Positions 7,951 through 21,705 of a stretch of DNA of 64,000 nt are shown here, piece by piece. The DNA lies in the NCBI GenBank assembly GCA_009861545.1, contig VXME01000160.1:114262-178261 (forward strand), in the 5' to 3' direction. The position numbers and the translations under genes were made by a program. This DNA comes from Acidobacteriota bacterium (GTDB taxonomy: Bacteria; Acidobacteriota; Vicinamibacteria; Vicinamibacterales; UBA8438). How positions within the stretch are numbered: position 1 is the stretch's first letter; each line of letters begins with the position of its first letter. Below the pieces are notes generated by a model, which made no database searches, had not been told where the DNA came from, and saw only the letters and a list, made by a program, of their open reading frames with translations.

Positions 7951-8055
7951 ATGACGATCCCGACGAACGTCTGCGCCTGTTGTTGCTGTTGTACGGGGAC
8001 CCGAGGGCTCCCCCGCGCCGACGGTCGTACCGCGTTGCACGCCTACGTAGACTGA
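7951..8055 (+). CDS. Cys-rich leader peptide of a putative attenuator
   Basis: A 34-codon reading frame, MTIPTNVCACCCCCTGT and onward, ends in TGA at 8053-8055. Six of seven consecutive codons (7972-7992) are Cys: TGC GCC TGT TGT TGC TGT TGT. An in-frame ATG at 7930 would give 41 residues but overlaps the predicted -10 element, so 7951 is preferred. There is no clear Shine-Dalgarno site, which would fit a near-leaderless transcript starting at about 7938. The peptide itself probably has no function. By analogy with his, trp, leu and thr leaders, the ribosome reading these codons would sense charged tRNA-Cys. It precedes a terminator and a cysteine-biosynthesis operon. Coding is inferred from composition and context. 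Confidence 0.7.
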   Translation: MTIPTNVCACCCCCTGTRGLPRADGRTALHAYVD

Positions 8056-8093
8056 GACTAGAGCACGACGCACGACACCGAGGCCCGGGGGGC
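7995..8093 (+). promoter_or_regulatory. alternative RNA pairings of the cys attenuator (regions 1, 2 and 3)
   Basis: Just after the Cys codons, GGGGA (7995-7999) can pair with TCCCC (8009-8013) to form a small protector hairpin. The same C-rich segment (8009-8015, TCCCCCG) can instead pair with CGGGGGG (8086-8092), the 5' arm of the terminator. A ribosome stalled on the Cys codons would cover 7995-8005 and free the C-rich segment to form the second, antiterminating pairing. A ribosome that moves on would let the first hairpin form and the terminator fold. The complementarities are seen; the mechanism is inference. Confidence 0.55.
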
Positions 8094-8115
8094 AAGCGCC
8101 CTCCGGGCTTTTTTT
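8083..8115 (+). terminator. intrinsic terminator ahead of tauE (attenuator terminator)
   Basis: An 11-bp stem pairs 8083-8093 with 8098-8108 (ten Watson-Crick pairs and one G-U) around an AAGC loop and is followed directly by seven T residues. It stands 17 bases before the tauE start. No gene on this strand lies upstream apart from the leader ORF, so it makes sense as a conditional terminator of the operon's own leader. Confidence 0.9.
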
Positions 8116-8132
8116 GTGCCCTTGAATCGTGA

Positions 8133-8903
8133 GTGGAACCCGACGTGACCGACTTCGCCCCGACCGCCATTGGATTCGCTGCCGGCCTGCTCGTCGGCGC
8201 CACCTCGACCGGCGGCGGCGCCCTGCTGACGCCGGCGCTGATTCTGTTCGCCCGTGTGCCCCCTTCGATCGCCATCGGTTCGGATGTGTTGGTCGCCAGT
8301 GGCATGAAGCTGTTCGGCGGCGGATTCTACGCCTTGCGTCGCGAGGTGCATTGGTCGACCGTCGGACGCCTGGCCGCCGGATCGATTCCGGGTGCGCTGG
8401 TCGGGATGATGATCCTCAACCGCATGCCGCTCGACCGGTTGGAGACCTGGCTGACCCACGCGCTGGGCGTCGTGCTCGCGGCCGCCGGCGCGGCGCTCCT
8501 GCTGCGTCTGACCCTGGCCGGCCGACCACGGCCGACCGGGACGCCGGCGACGGCGGTGACGGCGGGCCTCGGCTTCGTGACCGGCGTCCTGGTGAGCATG
8601 ACCAGCGTCGGCAGCGGCTCGCTGCTTCTCTGCGTGCTGGCGCTCGGGTACCCGCTGCGGGCGCGAGAGACCGTGGGAACCGATCTGGTCCATGCCCTCG
8701 CGCTCTCGGCCGTGGCGACGCTGGGCCACGCGAGCGCGGGGCGGGTAGACGTAGCGCTGGCCGGGACGGTGCTTGCCGGCGCGATACCGGGCGTGCTGAC
8801 CGGGGCGCGGCTGGCGACCGGAGTCGAGGAGCGGTCGTTGCGCGCCGCCCTGGCCGTCGTGCTCGTCGCCATCGGCGTGCCGCTGGCCGTGTTTGGAATG
8901 TAG
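8133..8903 (+). CDS. TauE/SafE family sulfite or organosulfonate permease
   Basis: A 256-residue membrane protein with about eight hydrophobic segments in two repeats. The repeats carry the matching Gly-rich motifs GATSTGGGALLTPALI (near residue 22) and VSMTSVGSGSLLLCVLA (near residue 152), typical of the TauE/SafE (UPF0721) family. Members export sulfite or sulfoacetate, or import sulfate and thiosulfate. Placement as the first structural gene of a sulfate reduction operon suggests transport of a sulfur oxyanion, possibly sulfate uptake, since no other sulfate transporter is in the locus. The start is GTG 8133, with GTG 8145 as an alternative; neither has a strong ribosome site. Expression is probably controlled by the attenuator directly upstream. 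Confidence 0.85.
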   Translation: MEPDVTDFAPTAIGFAAGLLVGATSTGGGALLTPALILFARVPPSIAIGSDVLVASGMKLFGGGFYALRREVHWSTVGRLAAGSIPGALVGMMILNRMPLDRLETWLTHALGVVLAAAGAALLLRLTLAGRPRPTGTPATAVTAGLGFVTGVLVSMTSVGSGSLLLCVLALGYPLRARETVGTDLVHALALSAVATLGHASAGRVDVALAGTVLAGAIPGVLTGARLATGVEERSLRAALAVVLVAIGVPLAVFGM

Positions 8904-8940
8904 CCGGGCTTCGCATCGCCCAAGAAGAAGGAGACGCCTC

Positions 8941-9678
8941 GTGACCGTCGACGTCAGCCTGGACCGGACTCCGGATCGGTTGGAAGCAGAATTCGCAGGC
9001 TGCGCTGCGGAGCTCGAGAGCCGGCCCGCCGGCGACGTGCTGCGCTGGGCGGTGGAACGCTACGCCGACCGGCTGACGTTCGCCACCGGGTTCGGACCCG
9101 AGGGTTGCGTCCTGATCGATCTGATCGGGCGCCAGCGGCTGCCCATCGATCTGTTCACCCTCGACACCGGCCTGTTCTTCGAGGAGACCTACGCCCTGTG
9201 GCGCGGCCTGGAGAAGCGGTACGATATCGAGATCCGCCGTATCTCACCGGAGCTGGCCCTGGAGGAGCAGGCGCTCGCGCACGGCGAACGCCTGTGGGAA
9301 CGGGATCCCGACCGTTGCTGCGCGATCCGCAAGGTGGCGCCGCTCGCGGCCGAGCTGGCCCGCGTCGACGCCTGGATCACCGCCATCCGGCGCGACCAGA
9401 CGCCGCAGCGCGCCGACGCGCGCGCCATCGAGTGGGATCCGAAGTTCGGAATAGCGAAGATCAATCCGCTGGTCGGCTGGACGAAGCACGACGTCTGGCG
9501 CCACATCCTGGAACACGACGTGCCGTACAATCCGCTGCATGATCTGGGCTACCCGAGCATCGGCTGCCTCCCCTGCACGAGCCCGGTACGGCCTGGAGAG
9601 GACGACCGCGCGGGCCGCTGGCGGCACAGTGTGAAGACGGAGTGCGGGCTGCACGGCCCGGCTGTGGCCGCGCGCTGA
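8941..9678 (+). CDS. cysH: assimilatory adenylyl-sulfate (APS) reductase, [4Fe-4S] type
   Basis: A 245-residue reductase that turns APS into sulfite and AMP with electrons from thioredoxin. Cys126-Cys127 and Cys209-x-x-Cys212 form the CC...CxxC pattern that binds the [4Fe-4S] cluster and separates APS-using enzymes from the cluster-free PAPS reductases. The C-terminal KTECGLH holds the catalytic Cys235. The N-terminal nucleotide-binding region includes TFATGFGPEG and the LDTG motif. Start is GTG 8941, eight bases after AAGGAG; an upstream start would add unrelated residues overlapping the tauE end. It lies 37 bases after tauE. As the enzyme should accept APS directly, the APS kinase half of Sat-CysC is not needed for this pathway. 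Confidence 0.93.
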   Translation: MTVDVSLDRTPDRLEAEFAGCAAELESRPAGDVLRWAVERYADRLTFATGFGPEGCVLIDLIGRQRLPIDLFTLDTGLFFEETYALWRGLEKRYDIEIRRISPELALEEQALAHGERLWERDPDRCCAIRKVAPLAAELARVDAWITAIRRDQTPQRADARAIEWDPKFGIAKINPLVGWTKHDVWRHILEHDVPYNPLHDLGYPSIGCLPCTSPVRPGEDDRAGRWRHSVKTECGLHGPAVAAR

Positions 9679-9710
9679 GCAACGGCCCGCGCAACAGGAG
9701 CGATGGCAGG

Positions 9711-10331
9711 ATGCACCTCTACCCCGCCTTTCTGAAGCTCGACGGCCGGCGGGTGGTGGTGGTCGGGGCCGGCCCCGTCGCGGCGTCGAAGCTGCGCGGA
9801 CTGCTCGACGCGGGGGCCGACGTTACCGTCGTCGCGCCGGCGTGGGTCGCCGAGGCTGAAGCGGAAGCAGAGAACGTGACGCCGGTCGAGCGCGAGTTCC
9901 GGCCGTCCGACCTCGACGGCGCGTGGCTGGTGGTGGCGGCGGCGACGCCGGCGGTCAACCGCGAGGTGGCGCTGGCGGCCGAGGCGCGGCGCGTGTTCGT
10001 CAACGCGGTCGACGATCCGCCGAACGCCAGCCTCTACCTGGGCGGCGTCGTGCGGCGTGCGGGCGTGACCTTCGCCATCTCGACCGACGGGCGCGCCCCG
10101 GCCCTGGCCGGGCTGCTGCGCGAAGGGATCGACGCGGTCCTCCCCGAGGAGGAGATCGAGCGCTGGCTGCCCGAGGCCGTGCGAATGCGCGAGCGGTGGC
10201 GAGCCGGGCAGGTACCCATGGAAGCGCGGCGACCGGAACTGCTGGAGGCGCTCGTCAGGCTCTATTCCCGCGACAGCGACGACGATTGCAGGGCGTCCGA
10301 TACCGTGACGCCGGGAACCTCGACGTCATGA
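9711..10331 (+). CDS. precorrin-2 dehydrogenase / sirohydrochlorin ferrochelatase (Met8-like)
   Basis: A 206-residue protein equal to the N-terminal half of CysG. The Rossmann motif [20 protein letters not shown] is at about 14-33, followed by the Asp-containing [15 protein letters not shown], which holds the conserved Asp used in both dehydrogenation and metal chelation, and [18 protein letters not shown]. It oxidises precorrin-2 to sirohydrochlorin with NAD+ and may insert iron to form siroheme. Its product is the cofactor of the sulfite reductase two genes downstream. Start 9711 has AGGAG twelve bases upstream. The stop overlaps the cobA start by four bases (ATGA). Confidence 0.88.
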   Translation: MHLYPAFLKLDGRRVVVVGAGPVAASKLRGLLDAGADVTVVAPAWVAEAEAEAENVTPVEREFRPSDLDGAWLVVAAATPAVNREVALAAEARRVFVNAVDDPPNASLYLGGVVRRAGVTFAISTDGRAPALAGLLREGIDAVLPEEEIERWLPEAVRMRERWRAGQVPMEARRPELLEALVRLYSRDSDDDCRASDTVTPGTSTS

Positions 10332-11161
10332 CGACCGGCAAGAACGCACCGGCGCCGCACGGCGGCAGGCTCGGATTCGTGTCGCTCGTCGGGGCCGGTC
10401 CCGGAGACCCGGAGCTGCTGACGCTGAAGGCGGCGCGGCGCCTCGCCGAGGCGGACCTGCTGCTGTACGACGGGCTGGTTCCGGCGGACGTCACGGCCCT
10501 GGCGACGCGGGCGCAGCACTTTTCCGTCAGCAAGCGGGCCGGACGGCCCTCGGTGGACCAGGACACGATCCACCAGGTGATGATCCGCGGCGCACGGCGC
10601 GGCAAGCGTGTGGTGCGGCTGAAGAACGGCGACCCGTTTCTGCTCGGGCGGGGTGGCGAGGAAGCGCTGGCGCTTCGGGCGGCCGGCATTCCCTTCGAGG
10701 TGGTTCCCGGCGTCACGGCCGCGGTCGCGGCGCCTGCATTGGCGGGCATTCCGGTGACGCACCGGGGACTCGCCGCCGGGTTCACGGTGGTCTCCGGCCA
10801 TGCGGCTGGAGCATTCGAGCCCATCCTGGGCGCGATGGCCCCCGGATCGATGACGGTGATCGTCCTCATGGGCCTGCGGAATCGAGCGCGCATCGCCGCG
10901 ACGCTGCTCGACCACGGCTGGAACGCGCATACGCCGGCAGCCGTCGCGCTGGCCGCTTCGACACCGCGGATGCACCTCTGGACCGGAAGCCTCGGCGAGC
11001 TCGGAACCGCCCGGTTCGAAGCCCCGGCAGACGCACCCGGCACCATCGTGGTCGGCGAGGTGGCGAACCTGAGCGCGCTCATCGGCGGGACACGGACGCC
11101 GGCGCGAACCGACGCGCCGCGGACTCTCGACGGCCCACGCGTGCAGGCAAGGAATGTGTGA
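10328..11161 (+). CDS. cobA: uroporphyrinogen-III C-methyltransferase
   Basis: A 277-residue SUMT enzyme (also called CysG-A or SirA), which adds methyl groups from SAM at C2 and C7 of uroporphyrinogen III to make precorrin-2. Clear motifs are the N-terminal [19 protein letters not shown], the YDGLV segment, [38 protein letters not shown], and VLMGL. Start is ATG 10328, coupled by ATGA to the siroheme dehydrogenase gene before it. Together the two genes supply the two halves of CysG as separate proteins. The C terminus (after about residue 255) is a poorly conserved, Arg/Thr-rich tail. The gene ends one base before the sulfite reductase start. Confidence 0.93.
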   Translation: MTTGKNAPAPHGGRLGFVSLVGAGPGDPELLTLKAARRLAEADLLLYDGLVPADVTALATRAQHFSVSKRAGRPSVDQDTIHQVMIRGARRGKRVVRLKNGDPFLLGRGGEEALALRAAGIPFEVVPGVTAAVAAPALAGIPVTHRGLAAGFTVVSGHAAGAFEPILGAMAPGSMTVIVLMGLRNRARIAATLLDHGWNAHTPAAVALAASTPRMHLWTGSLGELGTARFEAPADAPGTIVVGEVANLSALIGGTRTPARTDAPRTLDGPRVQARNV

Positions 11162-11162
11162 C

Positions 11163-13436
<2,274 letters not shown>

Positions 13437-13439
13437 CCG

Positions 13440-14033
13440 ATGGCATTCGACGCCGCGGCGCTGCAGCGTTTCAGTCTGAAGATCTTCGCGGAGCCCGCGT
13501 CGGCGGGCGCGCCGAGCACGATCATTCCGGTCTTCCACACGTGGATACAGGAGCACGCCGTACCGGGACTCCTGATCGACGTCGCCGACTACACGCACCT
13601 CGTCGACGGCCCGAGCGTGCTGCTCGCGGCGCACGAGGCCAACTACGCGCTCGACGAGACCGGCGGGCGGCCGGGCCTGTCGTACACCCGCAAGCAACCA
13701 CTCGACGGTACGTTCGGCGAGCGACTGGCAGTGGCGGCGGCGGCGCTCGTCGCCGCGGCGCGTCGCCTGGAGCAGGACACGTCCCGCATGACCGGCGGCG
13801 GCATCACGTTCCCGGGCAACGAGATCGAGTTCGCGTCCAACGACCGCCTGGTCGCGCCGCGCACCTCCGATACCGAGTCCGCGCTACGGGAGGAGCTGGC
13901 CGCGTTCGGGGGTCGTCTGTTCGGCGACGCTGACGTCGAGGTGCGACCGCTGAACGATCCGGCCCGCCTCGGCTTCACACTGAAGACGACCGCGGCCGTC
14001 CCACTCGACGCACTGTCGTCCAGGGTAGAGTGA
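13440..14033 (+). CDS. conserved-looking unknown protein, last gene of the cys operon
   Basis: A 197-residue protein of unknown function starting three bases after the sulfite reductase stop, so it is almost certainly translated with it. No signal peptide or membrane segment is visible. The middle reads GLLIDVADYTHLVDGPSVLL, then AHEANYALDE and GLSYTRKQP; a Gly/Asn stretch follows (TGGGITFPGNEIEFASNDRL). The protein has no cysteine, so it is not a thiol carrier or cluster protein. Its tight coupling suggests a role in sulfite reduction or in handling the reductase extension, but that is inference only. Confidence 0.7.
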   Translation: MAFDAAALQRFSLKIFAEPASAGAPSTIIPVFHTWIQEHAVPGLLIDVADYTHLVDGPSVLLAAHEANYALDETGGRPGLSYTRKQPLDGTFGERLAVAAAALVAAARRLEQDTSRMTGGGITFPGNEIEFASNDRLVAPRTSDTESALREELAAFGGRLFGDADVEVRPLNDPARLGFTLKTTAAVPLDALSSRVE

Positions 14034-14088
14034 CATCGGAGGGTGGAGGGCTGAAGACCCGCCCGGGGACGACCGATGCTGTCCAGCT

Positions 14089-14359
14089 TCACTGGCTACG
14101 ACCGCATCCCTGATGCTCGACCATCAGCTCCGAGTTGACGAGCAGCCCGCGCCAAGCCTCCGCGTCGTCCGGCGGCGGGCAGTACTGACGGCGCAGGTCA
14201 CGGAAGTAGTTTGACGAGACGGCGGCGGTCGAAGTCGTCGAGCGACGAGCCGGGAACGGGCCGGCGATCGTACTGCAGTCGTCCCCACTGCATGTAGAGA
14301 CGGGCCTCCTCCTCGTCGAAGGCGTCGCGCGTCGTGGATCCGATGCTGGCCCCGCTACG
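14089..14359 (-). pseudogene. fragment of an AlbA_2 / RecG-like ATP-binding regulator, frameshifted
   Basis: Leftward from the end of the DUF4143 ATPase gene, one frame reads RSGASIGSTTRDAFDEEEAR, then LYMQWGRLQYDRRPVPGSSL, and stops within a few codons after DDFDRRRLV. A second frame picks up as NYFRDLRRQYCPPPDDAE and WRGLLVNSELMVEHQG before a stop at 14089-14091. Joined, these match the C-terminal half of an AlbA_2 (AAA_4) domain and the short link that follows it in RecG-like transcriptional regulators. One base change near 14200 explains the frame jump. Both the beginning and the end of the parent gene are missing. It is a remnant, not a working gene. Confidence 0.6.
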
Positions 14360-15509
14360 GGAAATCGCCAGCCCACAGCCTGCGCGCGAAGATCTCTGCC
14401 GGCAGGATATCGATGCCGTCCTCGGTGCGCCGGGCGCGGGGCTCCAGGCAGGCCACGACCCGCCGGCCGACCTCCGGATGGTCGAGCACCAGGCTGCGCA
14501 GCCCCTTCAGGTGATCCCGGGTGACCCGCGACGTGGCCTTCGCCTCGACCGCGAGGTGCATGTCGCCGAGCACGAAGTCGACCTCGGTGCCGCCCGCCAG
14601 CCGCCAGTAGGCAACGTCGCCGTCCCACTCCCGGTAGTCGATGAAGGCGGAGAGCTCGTGGAACACCCAGTTCTCGAATGCCTGGCCATAGCCCACGGAG
14701 CCGGGCAGCAGCTCGCCCCGGCGCGCGAGGCGATTCACCACGCCGACATCCGCGAAGTAGAACTTCGGCGCGCCGATGGTGCGGCGCTTGGGACGTTTGC
14801 GCCACGCCGGCAGGCTCCGCCCCAGCAGCGTGTCCTCCAGGATCCGGAAATAGCCCTTGACCGTGTTGCTGGAAACGCCGCACTCGCGGGCGATGGTCGA
14901 GCAGTTGACCATCGCGCCGTCGCCGAGCGCCGCCGCATCCAGGAAGCCGGCGAACGCCGGCAGGTTCCGCACGAGACCCTCGGCGGCGATCTCCTCCCGG
15001 AGATAGTCCGCGATGTAGGCATCGAGCAAGCGACGCGGCCGGCCGGCCTCGTACATCCGCGGCAGATAGCCGTGGTTGAGCATCCGCGGCAGGTCGAAGT
15101 CGTTTCCGATCTCCCGCGCCGTCAAGCCGTGAAGGTAGTAGCGCAGCGCCCGCCCACCGAGCAGATTGGCGGCGCCGCGCCTCACCTTGCGCGCGCTCGA
15201 CCCGCACAACGCAAAGTGCAGGCCGCGGTTCTCTATGAGCCAGTGCACCTCGTCGAGCAGCGCCGGGACCTTCTGGATTTCATCGATGACGACCTGCCGT
15301 CCGGGCTGGGGCGCTTCCGCCTCGATCTCCTGGCGCAGCAGCTCTGGATGGACGGCATAGCGCCGGAACTCGTCGGCCTTGAGCAAGTCGATGCGGCGAG
15401 CCTCGGGATAGCGCCGCTTCAGGAGTGTGCTCTTGCCGGTCTGGCGCGGTCCCCACAAGAAGAAGGACTCCTGTCCCGCATCGGGAAGGGACAGGCTTCG
15501 CTCGAACAT
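14355..15509 (-). CDS. ATP-binding protein, AAA + DUF4143
   Basis: A 384-residue protein with an N-terminal P-loop ATPase (Walker A FLWGPRQTGKSTLLKR, residues 18-33; Walker B QVVIDEIQKVP near 80; sensor LCGSSARKV near 110) and a C-terminal DUF4143 domain. The latter has the nuclease-like GTEVDFVLGDMHLAVEAKAT segment near residue 310. This widespread family varies strongly between strains and often sits in accessory DNA; its function is not established, though links to toxin-antitoxin or defence loci have been proposed. The start at 15509 gives the usual family N terminus. Codon use is like the neighbours, but it abuts a broken AlbA_2 gene, a sign of rearrangement here. Confidence 0.85.
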   Translation of the reverse strand: MFERSLSLPDAGQESFFLWGPRQTGKSTLLKRRYPEARRIDLLKADEFRRYAVHPELLRQEIEAEAPQPGRQVVIDEIQKVPALLDEVHWLIENRGLHFALCGSSARKVRRGAANLLGGRALRYYLHGLTAREIGNDFDLPRMLNHGYLPRMYEAGRPRRLLDAYIADYLREEIAAEGLVRNLPAFAGFLDAAALGDGAMVNCSTIARECGVSSNTVKGYFRILEDTLLGRSLPAWRKRPKRRTIGAPKFYFADVGVVNRLARRGELLPGSVGYGQAFENWVFHELSAFIDYREWDGDVAYWRLAGGTEVDFVLGDMHLAVEAKATSRVTRDHLKGLRSLVLDHPEVGRRVVACLEPRARRTEDGIDILPAEIFARRLWAGDFP

Positions 15510-15558
15510 GAATCTAAAAATATCACGACAATCTGAACTGCACCTGCAATACGTGCGG

Positions 15559-15969
15559 TCAGTCCGAGCTCGACCTCTCGTCGCGCGCAGCCGCGAACAG
15601 CGAGAGCTGGGCTGCGTCTTCGAGCTCCGGTTGCGCGTGCGGGGGCCGGTCGTGGACGGATGCGAGCAACCCGACCCCGATCGCTTCGTTGCGCAGCACC
15701 TCGGGGTCGTAGAGGCCGAGACCCCGGCGGATCGTCCACCAGAGCTTCCGGCGCCGCTGCAGCGGAGCCTCGTCGATTGCACGTACGGCCGCGATGACGC
15801 CCCTGTGACTCGGAACTCCGCGAATGCGCACCCGGTCGTCGAGCACGGCTCTGACGAGATGCGGCGCCTCGGACAGCCAGTCGCCGGGCGGAGCGAGGGA
15901 ACCACCCTGCACGATGACACGCTCGTCCACGCCGGCATTATCGTCCGAACCCAGGAACGGCGTTTTCAC
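15559..15969 (-). CDS. hypothetical protein of unknown family
   Basis: A 136-residue frame that I do not recognise. It has no signal peptide and no membrane segment. A central basic block (QRRRKLWWTIRRGLGLYDPE) is followed by an acidic, Gln-rich tail ending LFAAARDERSSSD. It starts 92 bases from the divergent LysR gene and ends 50 bases before the DUF4143 ATPase start, reading the same way. The reverse-frame alternatives over this stretch look like random Ser/Arg-rich shadows, which supports this frame, but it could also be a fragment of a larger lost gene. Confidence 0.45.
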   Translation of the reverse strand: MKTPFLGSDDNAGVDERVIVQGGSLAPPGDWLSEAPHLVRAVLDDRVRIRGVPSHRGVIAAVRAIDEAPLQRRRKLWWTIRRGLGLYDPEVLRNEAIGVGLLASVHDRPPHAQPELEDAAQLSLFAAARDERSSSD

Positions 15970-16061
15970 GCGCCCCGCCCGGCCCAGCAGCCTATGAATC
16001 AGTTGCGCTAATAGAGGGAGTGCTTGCCATTAGCAGTGGACGTAGGTACAGTGGCGGGTTC

Positions 16062-17060
16062 ATGCATCTGGAGGCGCTCAACATCTTCTGCGACGTGGTT
16101 CGGCACCAGAGCTTCTCGCGGGGCGCGCTGGCCAACTCGGTCAGCCAGTCCGCGGCCAGTCAGGCGGTGCGGCAGCTCGAGCGGCGGCTCGGCGCGCAGT
16201 TGATCGACCGGTCGCGCCGCCCGTGGCAATTGACGCCGGAGGGCAAGCTCTTCTTCCAGGGTTGCCAGGAGATCGTCGACCGCTACCACGAGCTCGAAGA
16301 AGCGGTGCAGCGGCGACAGGACCCGTCCGGCTACACGGTCCGGCTCGCGTCCATTTATTCCGTCGGACTCCACGATCTCAGCCAGTACGTCGACCGGTTT
16401 CGCGCAGCGGTACCCGGCGCGCACGTCGACATCGAGTACATGCATCCGGACGAGATCCCGACCCGCATCCAGAACGATCAGTCGGACGTCGGACTGCTGG
16501 CGTTCGCCACGCCGGGCCGCGACCTGACGGTCGTCCCGTGGCGGCAGCAAACCATGGCGGTCGCCTGTCCCCCTGCCCACCGCTTCGCACAACGGACGAC
16601 GGCGATTGGACCGCGGGAGCTGGACGGCGCCGCGTTCGTGACGTTCGACCGGGGACTGCCGGTCCGGCGCGAGCTCGACCGTTATCTGCGACGGCACGGC
16701 GTCGACGTCGACGTCGTCGCCGAGTTCGACACTATCGAGAACATCAAGCAGGCGGTGGAGGACGGCGCGGGAGTCGCGATTCTTCCGGAGTCGACCCTGC
16801 GGCGCGAAGTGGAGCGCCAGACGCTGGTGGCCGTCCCCCTCGACAAGCTCGACGGCGAGGCCGCCTTCGTGCGGCCGCTGAGCATCGTCCACCGCCGGCG
16901 GCGGCGACTGAATCCGGCCGTGAAGCAGTTCATCCGGCTGCTGCGGCTCGACGGCGCGGGACAGACCGGCGATGCATCGGCGGACCGCCCCGCCGCTGCC
17001 CAGGATCGCTATGCGGGCGCCGCGGGCGCCGACGCGGCATCCGTTACGGGCACGCAGTAG
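16062..17060 (+). CDS. LysR family transcriptional regulator upstream of gltBD
   Basis: A 332-residue regulator. The N-terminal winged helix-turn-helix (residues 1-60) includes [20 protein letters not shown] and [20 protein letters not shown]; the LysR substrate domain follows from about 90 to 295 ([31 protein letters not shown]). The last 35 residues are a low-complexity Ala/Asp tail. The start at 16062 is chosen because the helix-turn-helix begins there; the upstream in-frame ATG at 16020 adds 14 unrelated residues. It lies 29 bases before gltB in the same direction. Unlike GltC of Bacillus it is not divergent from its target, so control of gltBD is likely but not shown. The effector is unknown. 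Confidence 0.88.
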   Translation: MHLEALNIFCDVVRHQSFSRGALANSVSQSAASQAVRQLERRLGAQLIDRSRRPWQLTPEGKLFFQGCQEIVDRYHELEEAVQRRQDPSGYTVRLASIYSVGLHDLSQYVDRFRAAVPGAHVDIEYMHPDEIPTRIQNDQSDVGLLAFATPGRDLTVVPWRQQTMAVACPPAHRFAQRTTAIGPRELDGAAFVTFDRGLPVRRELDRYLRRHGVDVDVVAEFDTIENIKQAVEDGAGVAILPESTLRREVERQTLVAVPLDKLDGEAAFVRPLSIVHRRRRRLNPAVKQFIRLLRLDGAGQTGDASADRPAAAQDRYAGAAGADAASVTGTQ

Positions 17061-17089
17061 CCGGCGGCGGAGTCTCCGGATCTCGAACG

Positions 17090-21694
<4,605 letters not shown>

Positions 21695-21705
21695 CACGGA
21701 GACCG

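Noticed and set aside
8083..8115. Terminator at the start of tauE taken as the end of an upstream gene
   Set aside because: No rightward gene lies upstream except the leader ORF; sat-cysC reads the other way. It fits a leader terminator instead.
7930..8115. SAM or other riboswitch in the cys leader
   Set aside because: I could not find the conserved helices or kink-turn of a SAM-I riboswitch, whereas a Cys-codon run with classical alternative pairings explains the leader.
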